Source: Fidelibacterota bacterium (GTDB lineage: Bacteria > Fidelibacterota > UBA8477 > JABMPR01). From it: a stretch of DNA of 64,000 nucleotides. Made by a program: the position numbers and the translations under genes. Within the stretch, counting starts at the first letter, position 1. Every line of letters starts with the position of its first letter. Of the stretch, positions 51,370 through 61,458 are shown piece by piece. The stretch is taken from contig JAIPJF010000005.1 in NCBI GenBank assembly GCA_021734325.1, positions 97,474-161,473 on the forward strand, given 5' to 3'. The notes under the pieces were generated by a model. That model was not told the DNA's origin and searched no databases. It saw only the letters and a program-made list of their open reading frames with translations.

Positions 51370-51909
51370 CTAAAATAGAATGCGACTTAGTTCAAAGATG
51401 ATGCTTACCCAGAACATACCATGCACCCATCCGAACAATACATCCAGAGGGTAGTGCGCACCGCAATAGATTCTTGAATATCCAACCAGTATTGATAGTG
51501 GAACCAGAATATAAAAACTCCAGGGGAATATCAGGCCAATACCCAGCGTAAATGACATCGTGTTGGAGGCGTGATTTGACGGGAAAGATTTTCTTCCCTG
51601 GTTCATTGAGCCAAGCGATCTGATCTCAGCATATTGCTTCCCCGGTCGGATTCTATCTGTATTTGGTTTGATGAATCGTGCATTTATTCCATCGGCGATG
51701 GAGGCACCCATGCCACCGATCAGGATCGCCCGTATCCCTGACGCCCAATCAATATAAATGAGAAGCATGGCCAGACCCAAGACCGGGAAAAGCCATTTGT
51801 AGGGGTTAGAGATGTGAATCATGAATTGATCCAGCTTTGGATGAGACCAATTATTTACGATCCTGAAAGTTAACTTTATCTCTTGCTCCTGAACGGGTAT
51901 GTGCAGCAT
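51370..51909 (-). CDS. PAP2-family phosphatase
   Basis: SFPSNHASNTMSFTLG and YSRIYCGAHYPLDVLFG. Confidence 0.93.
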   Translation of the reverse strand: MLHIPVQEQEIKLTFRIVNNWSHPKLDQFMIHISNPYKWLFPVLGLAMLLIYIDWASGIRAILIGGMGASIADGINARFIKPNTDRIRPGKQYAEIRSLGSMNQGRKSFPSNHASNTMSFTLGIGLIFPWSFYILVPLSILVGYSRIYCGAHYPLDVLFGWVHGMFWVSIIFELSRILF

Positions 51910-51986
51910 ACATTTAAAATGGGTGCACTGAGATATATTTGCTACTATTTTATGAAAGCTGGATAATAAAAAGGAATCGTAGCGTC

Positions 51987-52718
51987 ATGAAATATCTCCA
52001 ATTCACTGCTCTTAGTTTCATACTCGTACTTTCTGCTTGCCAGAGTACAGCCCCTGATCCCCTTCCGAAAAAAATTGTTGGTCAGCTCAAAGTCGGATTC
52101 GATGTGGATGATACCATTCTTTTCTCAAGAGAGAATTTCATTCTTGCTCCACACTTGAGTGATGATCCAGATCATGTGGATTATGGCTGGATAAATACAC
52201 ATGATAGTTTGTATTCCGTCACCATACAACCGATCGCAGAATTGATCGGTTTTTTAAGATCACAAGGCCATGAAGTGTATTTCATTACTGCGCGGCCGGG
52301 CGTCAATGGCGATGCAGTCGCAAGACATCTTAGTCATGAGTTAGGTTTTCCAGTTACAGTGGGGGATAATCTCTTCTTCTCAACAAAGGAAAAAGATCCA
52401 CTAACGGGGAACAAATATACCACCAAACACAGGACCATATCACAATTGGGATTGCATATCTTTTTTGGAGATGCCGACAACGATATGGTCGCTGCAGCTG
52501 TTGCAGGTGTTCGGGGTGTAAGGGTAGTCCGAGATCCGCGTTCCATTGAAGCCTATAGCAAGAATTATTTCGGCGACCTTTTATCAGAACACACAGACAG
52601 CTCACCGTATTCAATGGAGACCTACCAGAAATTTCTTTCTATGGGTGTAGGTCCTTATGGCGAAACAATCTACCCAATTTATCTGAATCCTGATTCGACT
52701 AGGGCATTATCGGAATAA
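51987..52718 (+). CDS. HAD-family class B acid phosphatase (AphA-like) lipoprotein
   Basis: LVLSACQ lipobox; VGFDVDDTILFSRENF, FITARPG, IFFGDADNDMVAA. Confidence 0.88.
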   Translation: MKYLQFTALSFILVLSACQSTAPDPLPKKIVGQLKVGFDVDDTILFSRENFILAPHLSDDPDHVDYGWINTHDSLYSVTIQPIAELIGFLRSQGHEVYFITARPGVNGDAVARHLSHELGFPVTVGDNLFFSTKEKDPLTGNKYTTKHRTISQLGLHIFFGDADNDMVAAAVAGVRGVRVVRDPRSIEAYSKNYFGDLLSEHTDSSPYSMETYQKFLSMGVGPYGETIYPIYLNPDSTRALSE

Positions 52719-55320
52719 TCTCTACAGCCTGAATTCGAAAAAGATTCTGATTTCCATCCATATTGGAAACGGGTAGGGATTCCTGGTCCAAAGTCACGTG
52801 ATTGGTCCCTGCCTGAAAAAATGCGGTCTGCCATGAACTTGTACGCCATTGATCCCACGAGGCAGTATGGGGAAAACTCACCATTTTCTCCAACCACCAA
52901 TTATTTATTTTAAGTTTTGCCAGCCCGCAGGTGCTGCCAGTATTGATTGGACCGCTCCCATTACTATAGATGAAACGTAAGAGGTAATTACCAGCATTTG
53001 GTAAAGAAAAACTCAAACTGATGTATGCCGTTTCCTTGCCGAGCTCAATGTAATAAGGAGCCTCAGTATTGAGTACCAGGCTTGCTGAGGGACCTTGATA
53101 ATGTGGATAGCTGGGAAGGCTCAGCGCACCAGTGGAATCCACTGCTACAAGGCAGAAAAATCCATCCAGACTATCCGGAATGATGACTGGCGATTGCTCA
53201 AGCGTGTCCACTGTGAAACCGTTTACTTCGAGAAGCACCTGGGAGCTATGGCTGATCCAGCTTAAGGTGTCACTTGCCCATGTGGTATTTGGGATATTCG
53301 GGAGGATATGTTCTGCAAAGGTGATGTTGTTCTCCCGAGACGCCTCATCCTGTCCCAGCTCAATGCGGATTTCCAGTGCATCTCCACGCAGCGGCAGTGG
53401 ATCTCCAGGTGTGTGAACTGTACCATTCACTGCCATGGACTCAATAATTGAGCCATTCCCCCGGAGTTGAATATGGATCGGTGTCTTATGGAGTGTGAGA
53501 TGGTTGAGCGAAAATTCATGCCATTTAAATGGATTATTGGGCTCAAGATTTAACTCAAATTCATCGCGATCAAAATCATAGCCGATACTGATGCCAAATA
53601 GCCCCTTGTAAATGGCTCCCAACCACCCGGCTACACTCCAAAGCTGTCGATTGGAGTTGATCTCGGTTTGATCAGGTCGACCTGAGGTATAGTGAAAATT
53701 TTCTCGATGTGTCTGAAAAAGTGCAGCAGCTCGGATCAGGCTGTTGAATCCGTGCATATAGACCTTCTGATTGCCAACTTTTTTGGCTGCAAGTAGGGAG
53801 TAAGCTTCCAGAAAGGGCCAGATAGCTTTGTTATGATAGGGAGGTGAATGAACAAGTTGGTGGGAGATGACAGGGGAGCCATAGGTAGTTCGTGGGTAAG
53901 ATGAAGCAAGTTTGGAGCCGACTGTTGAAAATGGACGGGAGTAGAGAATACCCAATGATTCAGCCAGAAGATCACGATGAGATGAATGGATCCACACCGG
54001 AGAAGCGATATTATAGCTTGCCGGTGCATCCAGAGATTCATTCCAAAAATGATTCAGCATATTATCGTCCAGACGATTAATCAACTCAGGCCAGGTTGAG
54101 GTTATATTCTTTTGTCCCCGAGCCAGGACCAGGCCGATTTCCAACGCTCGTTTGAAAATGATGTTTGTCGATAGAGCCTGTGATGAATGGATATCTGCTG
54201 GTGTCATCCACGGTGGATAGGTTTGTTCACGCCAATCTTCAAAACTGGTTTCACCAAGTATCATCCCTGAAATTGGATCGCGATTCCACAGGATGTCCTC
54301 CTGGAGAGCACTGATAACGGGCGCTTTAATTTCATCCAGCCAGTCTTTGTCACCCGTAGCGAGAAATACTTCCCATGCCGCCAATGTCCAGACATGACGA
54401 TCACTTGAAATTGGCCATGAACCACCTGTCCCAGTGTCCTGGATAATGCGCCTGTCAGCATTCAGTTTTGCTCTGAGACTGGCTTTCATCTGCTCTGGGA
54501 AAAGGTATGCCAGTGATAGTTGTCCAGCGAATGATATATCCCGAGTCCAGACGCCTGGCCACTCCTTGCCGGCTGAAAAAGTACCATCTTCACGAATATC
54601 CATAAGCGCCTCTTCCAGGGCCAGATTGGTGATCGCCTCCAGGAGGGGAGCATCAGGACTGGAGAAGTGGGGTAAAGCAGATAGATCTTTACTCAGCTCC
54701 CAGTTCCGCTCACCTTGTGCCTCGGCTGTGGGATCGAATCTGATACTGATTTCATAGATTGAGTCCTGGTCTGAATCGTCAAAGCGAAATGCCTCCAAAT
54801 GGCTGGGATCATCCCAAATCCAATTCAAGGGTTGAATGCCACCAGCCAGATAGAGTCCCTGGAATTTATCTGCAAATACGGTATCACCAGTATTGGTAAT
54901 AAAATAGCCCTGAGTTTGGAATTCTTTTAGCACGGAGTGTAGATCTACCCGAAAATGGGCAGTTGAAATTTGTGTAATCTTTGGAGCCACCAGCTCAGGT
55001 TTCGGGGTCTCCTGTCCAAATTGAAGTAATGGTGCATGAAATTCGGTCACCCCCTCCGGGATGCTTAAATAGTGATCGGCGCCATACCCACCCTCGTTGT
55101 CCTTGCCATTCAGACTCAGCTTAAAAATAATTGGCTGGTCAATACCACCCTCAAGAATCATGGGATAGTCAGAATACAATTGAGTTGGACTAAGTGCCCG
55201 GGCAGAAAAATTTCCTTCTCTGACCTCGTCGGAGCCAATCTTAATCACCTTCGAGTTCCTGTCGCAATTCACCAAGAAAAGCATAAAAGTGAGCAAAAGA
55301 ATTGGTTGTATGAATTTCAT
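52699..55320 (-). CDS. Lipoprotein glycosidase-like protein with (alpha/alpha)6-type catalytic region and C-terminal sandwich domain
   Basis: FLVNC lipobox; EWPGVWTRDISFAGQLSLAYLFPEQ, GTGGSWPISSDRHVWTLAAWE. Confidence 0.6.
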   Translation of the reverse strand: MKFIQPILLLTFMLFLVNCDRNSKVIKIGSDEVREGNFSARALSPTQLYSDYPMILEGGIDQPIIFKLSLNGKDNEGGYGADHYLSIPEGVTEFHAPLLQFGQETPKPELVAPKITQISTAHFRVDLHSVLKEFQTQGYFITNTGDTVFADKFQGLYLAGGIQPLNWIWDDPSHLEAFRFDDSDQDSIYEISIRFDPTAEAQGERNWELSKDLSALPHFSSPDAPLLEAITNLALEEALMDIREDGTFSAGKEWPGVWTRDISFAGQLSLAYLFPEQMKASLRAKLNADRRIIQDTGTGGSWPISSDRHVWTLAAWEVFLATGDKDWLDEIKAPVISALQEDILWNRDPISGMILGETSFEDWREQTYPPWMTPADIHSSQALSTNIIFKRALEIGLVLARGQKNITSTWPELINRLDDNMLNHFWNESLDAPASYNIASPVWIHSSHRDLLAESLGILYSRPFSTVGSKLASSYPRTTYGSPVISHQLVHSPPYHNKAIWPFLEAYSLLAAKKVGNQKVYMHGFNSLIRAAALFQTHRENFHYTSGRPDQTEINSNRQLWSVAGWLGAIYKGLFGISIGYDFDRDEFELNLEPNNPFKWHEFSLNHLTLHKTPIHIQLRGNGSIIESMAVNGTVHTPGDPLPLRGDALEIRIELGQDEASRENNITFAEHILPNIPNTTWASDTLSWISHSSQVLLEVNGFTVDTLEQSPVIIPDSLDGFFCLVAVDSTGALSLPSYPHYQGPSASLVLNTEAPYYIELGKETAYISLSFSLPNAGNYLLRFIYSNGSGPINTGSTCGLAKLKINNWWLEKMVSFPHTASWDQWRTSSWQTAFFQAGTNHVTLDQESLPVSNMDGNQNLFRIQAVEIIPIMP

Positions 55321-55459
55321 AATAATGATCCCCTAATATGGCTATAAACTAAGAGTGTAATTATCGATGGCCATTTCCATTGTAAGAAATTTGGCAGTTT
55401 TTAAAAATTATGGAGAACTGTAAAGCAGTTATTGAAATTCGATTTACAAACTATATATT

Positions 55460-55481
55460 ACATACCGACCAGTCGGTATGT
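55460..55481. promoter_or_regulatory. TetR-type operator palindrome upstream of etfBA
   Basis: ACATACCGAC-CA-GTCGGTATGT, perfect 10-bp arms, about 110 bp before etfB. Confidence 0.6.
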
Positions 55482-55591
55482 TGGAATATTTTGCTTATTG
55501 ATGCCTGGTATCTATTTTCCATTTGTGCCTGAAGGTCAATTACCGAAAATGACCAATTTGCTTGTGTCGATTTATTAAGAAGGAGCTAAAA

Positions 55592-56347
55592 ATGAAAATT
55601 GTTGTTTGTGTCAAGCAGGTGCCTGATACTGAAACAAAAGTGGTCATTGGAGGAGATGGACTTTCCATCAATGCTGCTGATGTTAAATATGTAATGAACC
55701 CCTACGACGAATATGCTGTCGAGGAAGCACTTAAAATCAAAGAGGCTAATGGTGAAGGTGAGGTTGTGATCCTTTCCCTGGGGGGAGAGGAAGTTCAACC
55801 TGTCATGCGAACTGCGATGGCCATGGGTGCTGATAGCGGAATTCTTTTAAAAGTTGAAAATGCTGCCCTTGCTGATGGACTTTCAATTGCCAGAGCATTG
55901 GCAGATGAGATAAAAACACTGGACGCAGATCTTATTCTGGCCGGGAAGCTCGCCATAGATGGATATGGATCTCAGGTGGCGACCATTCTTGGTGAACTCC
56001 TTGATCTACCCGTATTGCCGACAGCAAAATCCTTGATCCTTGCTGATGGTGTCGCAACCATCGAAAGGGAAATTGAGGGTGGTGTCGAGACTGTCCAGAC
56101 CAAGACACCTTGTGTTATTACCGCAGAGAAAGGTCTCAATGAACCCCGCTACCCAGCTCTCAAAGGGATTATGCAGGCTAAACGCAAGCCCCTGGAAGTC
56201 AAAGAGGTATCGCTTGCTGAAGAAGGCATCGAAATTCTTGAAATGAGTTACCCTCCAAGAAAACCGGAGGGTCGCATCGTTGGTCAGGGTCCTGAAGCTG
56301 CCGTTGAATTAATTAAACTGCTTCGTGATGAAGCTCAGGTCATATAG
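55592..56347 (+). CDS. etfB: Electron transfer flavoprotein beta subunit
   Basis: MKIVVCVKQVPDTETKV, MNPYDEYAVEEALKIKE. Confidence 0.97.
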   Translation: MKIVVCVKQVPDTETKVVIGGDGLSINAADVKYVMNPYDEYAVEEALKIKEANGEGEVVILSLGGEEVQPVMRTAMAMGADSGILLKVENAALADGLSIARALADEIKTLDADLILAGKLAIDGYGSQVATILGELLDLPVLPTAKSLILADGVATIEREIEGGVETVQTKTPCVITAEKGLNEPRYPALKGIMQAKRKPLEVKEVSLAEEGIEILEMSYPPRKPEGRIVGQGPEAAVELIKLLRDEAQVI

Positions 56348-56356
56348 GAGGCTATC

Positions 56357-57331
56357 ATGGGTCAAATTTTAGTTTATGCCGAACAACGTGATGGTCAATT
56401 AAAATCTTATGCACTGGAAGCAATTTCCGAGGGACGACGGTTGGCAGATGCTTCAGGTATGACGCTTTCAGTTTGTTTGATCGGATCAGGTGTTTCAGGC
56501 CTGGCTGCTACAATTGGCTCCTACGGAGCCGAGACTGTATATATGGCTGATGATGCATCCCTGGCGACCTATTCACCAGGTGCTTATACAAAACTTTTGG
56601 TTGACACGCTGAAAAGTAGCTCCGCAACGGTGGTTCTGCTCAGCTCATCTTCAATGGGTCGTGAGATAGCAGCCCTGCTGGCAGCAAAAGCTAATGCAAG
56701 CTTGCTGAGTGATGTAATTGGAACTGTCTGGGAGAGCGATCATCTGGTCGTCAAGAGACCGGTTTATGCCGGAAAAGCTTTTCTCAGGATTGCGGCAAAA
56801 CGATTCCCAGTGATCGTGACACTCAGACCGAATGTATTTGCAGCAGATGAAAAAGGCGGTAGTGCTGCGATTGAAAAGCTCGCAGTATCCCTGTCTGAAA
56901 AGGATGCACGGGTTACGATTACAGGAACCTCCATGAAGGACTCCGGTCGACCCGAACTTACCGAGGCGAGCATTATTGTTTCCGGTGGGCGAGGAATGGG
57001 CGGACCTGAGAATTATAAAATTATTGAGGAACTGGCTGATACATTCGGCGCAGCAGTTGGAGCCTCAAGAGCTGCTGTGGATGCAGGTTGGCGACCACAC
57101 TCTGATCAGGTTGGTCAAACTGGAAAAACAGTTTCCCCTAACCTGTATATTGCCTGCGGTATTTCCGGTGCGATACAGCACCTGGCAGGTATGAATTCCT
57201 CAAAATGCATCGTTGCAATCAATACTGATCCCGAAGCCCCCATATTCAAGGTGGCTGATTATGGTATCGTTGCCGATCTGTTTGAGGTGGTCCCTGCGCT
57301 GAATACTGCTGCAAAGGAATTACTTGCTTAG
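56357..57331 (+). CDS. etfA: Electron transfer flavoprotein alpha subunit
   Basis: [50 protein letters not shown]. Confidence 0.97.
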   Translation: MGQILVYAEQRDGQLKSYALEAISEGRRLADASGMTLSVCLIGSGVSGLAATIGSYGAETVYMADDASLATYSPGAYTKLLVDTLKSSSATVVLLSSSSMGREIAALLAAKANASLLSDVIGTVWESDHLVVKRPVYAGKAFLRIAAKRFPVIVTLRPNVFAADEKGGSAAIEKLAVSLSEKDARVTITGTSMKDSGRPELTEASIIVSGGRGMGGPENYKIIEELADTFGAAVGASRAAVDAGWRPHSDQVGQTGKTVSPNLYIACGISGAIQHLAGMNSSKCIVAINTDPEAPIFKVADYGIVADLFEVVPALNTAAKELLA

Positions 57332-57355
57332 AAGTATTCCTGTTTGAGTTAATAC

Positions 57356-57389
57356 AGGGGTGGGCAGAATGTCCACCCCTTTTTTTTTC
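57356..57389 (+). terminator. Intrinsic terminator after etfA
   Basis: AGGGGTGG/CCACCCCT followed by T tract. Confidence 0.88.
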
Positions 57390-57447
57390 TGCCCCTTGCG
57401 AGCACCGCAAACTGAGGGGTTCACAAGGGTGGATAACCACGACGAAG

Positions 57448-57466
57448 CCCCGACAAGCTTGTCAGG
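57448..57466. repeat. Short palindrome related to the CCCGACAC family
   Basis: CCCCGACAAGCTTGTCAGG flanked by GACGAAG at 57441-57447 and 57466-57472. Confidence 0.4.
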
Positions 57467-57642
57467 ACGAAGACGGATTTTTGCCTCACCAAAGTGGCTT
57501 ATGGAGCAAGGACCACGGGTTCAGAATCCTGCCAACGGTGGATTGGCATGGGGAACTCCATCCCGGAAGATGATTGAATTTGGCCCTGCAAAAAATGTGA
57601 ATTTCGTTGCTATATGGATCACGCGGTTTAAGATGCACAATG

Positions 57643-58311
57643 ATGAATAACCTGAAAGCCGTGCTCTTTGACCTTGATGGCACCCTGGTTGATACCAGTC
57701 GTGATATCACAGCGAATCTTAATCGTGCCTTTGTATCAATGAATTACCCAAAGTTATCCCATGAAACGATTCTCTCTCATGTTGGGTTTGGCGCTCATTT
57801 TCTGGTCGAGAAATGTCTTCATGAAAATCAACCGGATATTGTCGTCGATGAGAAATTGGTGACTGAAGTCTGGGAACGGTTTCGGGATTTTTACCGCGTA
57901 CATATAGTTGATGAAGCAAGTCCATATCCTGGTGTGAGGGAATTCCTTGAAAGCGAGAACCGTCCCATGGGAGTTATCTCGAATAAACCGGAAGAATTTG
58001 TTCAGGCAGTATTGAGGGAATTGGGTTTGATCCATCATTTTAATTTTGCCTGGGGACGGGATACCCTTCCCGTATCAAAACCCAATCCAGAGGTGATCCG
58101 TTACGGGGTGCATGAACTTAAGATTGAAGATCCAAAACTTGTGTGCATGGTCGGGGACAACCCTGTAGACATTATAGCAGCAAAAGGCGCCGGTACAATA
58201 TCTGTAGCGCTTTCTCAGGGCTTCTCTCCCCGAAAGCTGCTTGAAGAAGAGACACCTGATTTTCTTTTCAAAACATTCCAACAATTTGCTGAAATGGCCA
58301 AAGGCGAATAA
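57643..58311 (+). CDS. gph: HAD phosphatase, phosphoglycolate phosphatase-like
   Basis: KAVLFDLDGTLVDTSRDI, MGVISNKPEE, CMVGDNPVDIIAAKGAG. Confidence 0.9.
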   Translation: MNNLKAVLFDLDGTLVDTSRDITANLNRAFVSMNYPKLSHETILSHVGFGAHFLVEKCLHENQPDIVVDEKLVTEVWERFRDFYRVHIVDEASPYPGVREFLESENRPMGVISNKPEEFVQAVLRELGLIHHFNFAWGRDTLPVSKPNPEVIRYGVHELKIEDPKLVCMVGDNPVDIIAAKGAGTISVALSQGFSPRKLLEEETPDFLFKTFQQFAEMAKGE

Positions 58312-58409
58312 TTTTAATCCTGTTAAAACCTTAAATTTCTTCCAAATTATGTGCGTTAATTAACTATTCTTTCGAACTCAAAGAGTAGAAACTTCTTTGG
58401 GGATGTAAT

Positions 58410-61138
58410 TTGAGAAAATTTATACTTATAAATCTGATTTCCATTTCAACACTCCTGGCATCGGCTCCTGCAAAACCAGGTGTACTCCCCTCGGAAAAGG
58501 TCAAACAGTTTAGTTCAATCATGGCCAAGGAATATTCAACTGGTGGTCTTGCAAAGACAATGAAACGGGTGCAAGCAGCGAACAATCAGCTATTTCTGAA
58601 TGGAAATCAAAGTGTTGATGCCTTCGCTGATATCTCGATGGGTTTTCCGGTTATTCTAGGATCATATACAGATGCAAGTGATCCCAATACTGTTGTCGAT
58701 CTCCTTCAGCAGGAGCTTTTTGATGGTCCCTGGCCAACAGTCACCATGACTGAACACTATGCAGAAATGTCCTATGATAAATTTCATCTTTCAGGACAGG
58801 TATATGGTTGGTATGAATTGGCCCATAACAGCGTTTATTATGAAGGATCCCAGACTGATCCCTATGACAATGGCTTCTTTGGGCCTGATAGTGGTGTTGG
58901 CGAGTTCCTGAAAGAGGCCCTGGATCTGTCCGATCAGGAGATTGATTTTACTCTCTATGATAATGATGGACCAGATGGGGTCCCCAATTCTGGTGACGAT
59001 GATGGCTATGTAGATGCTGTATTTTTTGTCCATTCAGGAGAGGGTGGAGAAGGTGGCGGTCCTTACATTTGGTCCCATAGTTGGAGCTATTCCGGATGGT
59101 GGGGAAGCGCCTACCCGACGAATGATATCGGCCACAACGGATCAGTGATCAAGGTGAATGAATATATTATTCAGCCTGCCGTCAGCAGTTCGGGAGGTTT
59201 AATAGAAATTGGCGTGTTTTCCCACGAATTTGGCCATGCCCTGGGTTTACCCGATCTTTATGACACAGATTATTCTTCTGGAGGTGTCGGAGACTGGTGT
59301 CTCATGTCCGGTGGATCGTGGACCACACCATCCAGTCCTACTCACATGTCAGCCTGGTGCAAGGAGATGTTAGGTTGGCTTGTCCCGATTGTCCCCGGTG
59401 AAAACTCTATTGCTCAACTTATTCCCAATGTTGAGCAGAACCCCTTTGCCATCAAACTATGGAGCCACGGTGAGTTAAATCCTTTTATTAGTCCTTACAG
59501 CAACGGTCAGGATGTTGGCCAGGAATATTTTTTAATCGAAAACAGGCAGAATATTGGTACAGAACAACATATACCAGGTACTGGTTTGATGATCTGGCAT
59601 GTGGATAATTCGCAGTATCACAATGATGATGAAACCCACCGCATGGTGGACATAAAAGCTGCTAACAACGCAGCTAATGTTTCAGGACCTGGTGCTTCAT
59701 GGCCTGGGACCAGCCTCAATCGCAACTTTGATTATGCTACCGCTCCCTCTTCGGTGGGATGGGCGGGGGTCAACACAGAAGTGGCTCTGCTGAACATTTC
59801 AGATCCTGATACGATAATGCACGCAGATATTGAAGTATTTGAGCTTAACCCGCAACTCACTCTGCAAGATCTGATTGTTGAGGAAGAGGTCCATGATCAT
59901 ATTTATGCTCCTGGAGAGGTCCTGGAGATTTGGGTTGCAATTGGAAATTCGGGAGCAGAAACCAATAATTTGACAGCCACCCTGAGTACTGCAGGAACAC
60001 ATGTAAATATTACTGTGCCCACTGTGGAGTTCGATCCCATCGATTTTCTTGAGACTGATTTTGCGAAACTACCTTTTGAATTGGAGCTCGACCCTGCACT
60101 TTCTTCCCAGGCAAGGACCTTCGATATTGCACTTTTATCTGATGAGATGACGAAAGCAGTACACATGGAATTCAGATTGATGCTCGGGAATCCAGACTTG
60201 GCGGTTATTGATGATGATGGCGTGGTCAGCGGGGATGGTGATTATCAAGCCTACTACACGCGGGCCATTGATTTAACTGACCGGATTTATACTGTCTGGG
60301 ATATTGCAGATGCAGGTACGCCAACAATTGAATGGCTGCAAAAGATGCCTACCCTCATCTGGTATTCAGGTGATAATCAATCTCCCCTGGATAGTAACAG
60401 GATCGAACTCATCTCAACATTTCTTGATGAGGGTGGAAATATTTTGATGAGTGGTCAGGATATGGCCAATGATTCGGCGATGGTGAAGGATTTTCTGGCT
60501 AAATATTTTGCTGCCGAGCTGAAAGTGAGTTCAGTCAAGACCACCCGGGTATATGGTGAGGTCAGTCATGATATTATGACAGGGCTGATCAATATTCGCT
60601 ATTCAATTCAACGGCAGCTACCAATCAGACAGCTACAGATGGGTACAATATTTTGGAGGGTGGATCATCTCTGTTCAAATATCCCTTATGGGGAAACACC
60701 TCCTGTGGATCTTCAGTGCGCACAGATTCATTTTCAACGATCATGCTGGGTTTTGGTCTCGAAGCGCTGGGTGGATTTGATGGTGAAGCCGACCCTCCTC
60801 GGGCAGATGTCATCTATCGCATGCTGAGCTGGCTGGAGGGAAATCTGGTTGAGGTCGATCGATCTAAACCTCTTCCAAACTCAGCTGGAATTATTGCCGC
60901 GTACCCCAATCCATTTAATCCTGAGATCCAACTAAAGGTCCAGCTCATGGATGGTGAAGCGGGTGAATTATGGATCACAGATCTTCGCGGTGCGACGGTG
61001 GACAGGATCTCAGTATCTCAATCTGGATCTCTTACATGGAAACCACGAAACCAGCTTTCTTCCGGACTGTACTTTGTACGGCTCATGGTAAATGGGGAAG
61101 CACGCGGCAGCTGGCAAAAAATCACCTTTCTCAAATAA
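58410..61138 (+). pseudogene. Secreted M6-family metalloprotease with C-terminal PNPFNP sorting-like domain; reading frame disrupted near 60582
   Basis: FSHEFGHALGLPDLYD in ORF 58410-60827; ORF 60653-61138 in the -1 frame continues with FKYPLWGNTS...AAYPNPFNPEIQL. Confidence 0.75.
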
Positions 61139-61213
61139 TCTGAAGCAGAATCCCAAGTGGAACGGGCAGGATATCTGATTAAGGAGTGAATAGTTATTTT
61201 CGCGAAATTTGTA

Positions 61214-61243
61214 TTGCAGACACTTGAGAGCTAGCTGTATACT
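61214..61243 (+). promoter_or_regulatory. Candidate promoter of the cysteine-synthase leader
   Basis: TTGCAG-N18-TATACT, with TG directly before the -10. Confidence 0.45.
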
Positions 61244-61251
61244 TACCAGGT

Positions 61252-61332
61252 ATGATGAAGAACACTAAAATGCATATGAAAATGTCAAGTTGCCAATGTT
61301 GCACCGACAAGAAGGATGTAACCGGTAAGTAG
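61252..61332 (+). CDS. Candidate Cys/Met-rich leader peptide MMKNTKMHMKMSSCQCCTDKKDVTGK
   Basis: Short ORF absent from the ORF track (length cut-off), followed by a terminator and a cysteine synthase homologue. Confidence 0.6.
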   Translation: MMKNTKMHMKMSSCQCCTDKKDVTGK

Positions 61333-61360
61333 CTTTTTCATAGACATTGAAATATTGAAG

Positions 61361-61392
61361 AGCCCCCGGTTATGAATCGGGGGCTTTTTTTT
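61361..61392 (+). terminator. Intrinsic terminator/attenuator hairpin
   Basis: AGCCCCCG-gttatgaat-CGGGGGCT followed by T8. Confidence 0.88.
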
Positions 61393-61458
61393 GTCTTGGA
61401 ATAGACAGTTATGAGGAACCAAAGGGTTTTACTTATCAGGAGAAGGAATAAAGAAGCT

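Noticed and set aside
57505-57545. T-arm-like sequence ACGGGTTCAGAATCCTGCCAACGG resembling a tRNA 3' end
   Set aside because: No matching acceptor, D-arm or anticodon arm found upstream; too weak to call a tRNA relic.
57360-57650. 96-aa plus-strand ORF before gph
   Set aside because: Spans a terminator, repeat palindrome and the gph start; composition is not protein-like.
60575-60610. Programmed -1 ribosomal frameshifting in the M6 protease
   Set aside because: No X XXY YYZ slippery heptamer or clear downstream stimulatory structure; a single-base indel at GGG is simpler.
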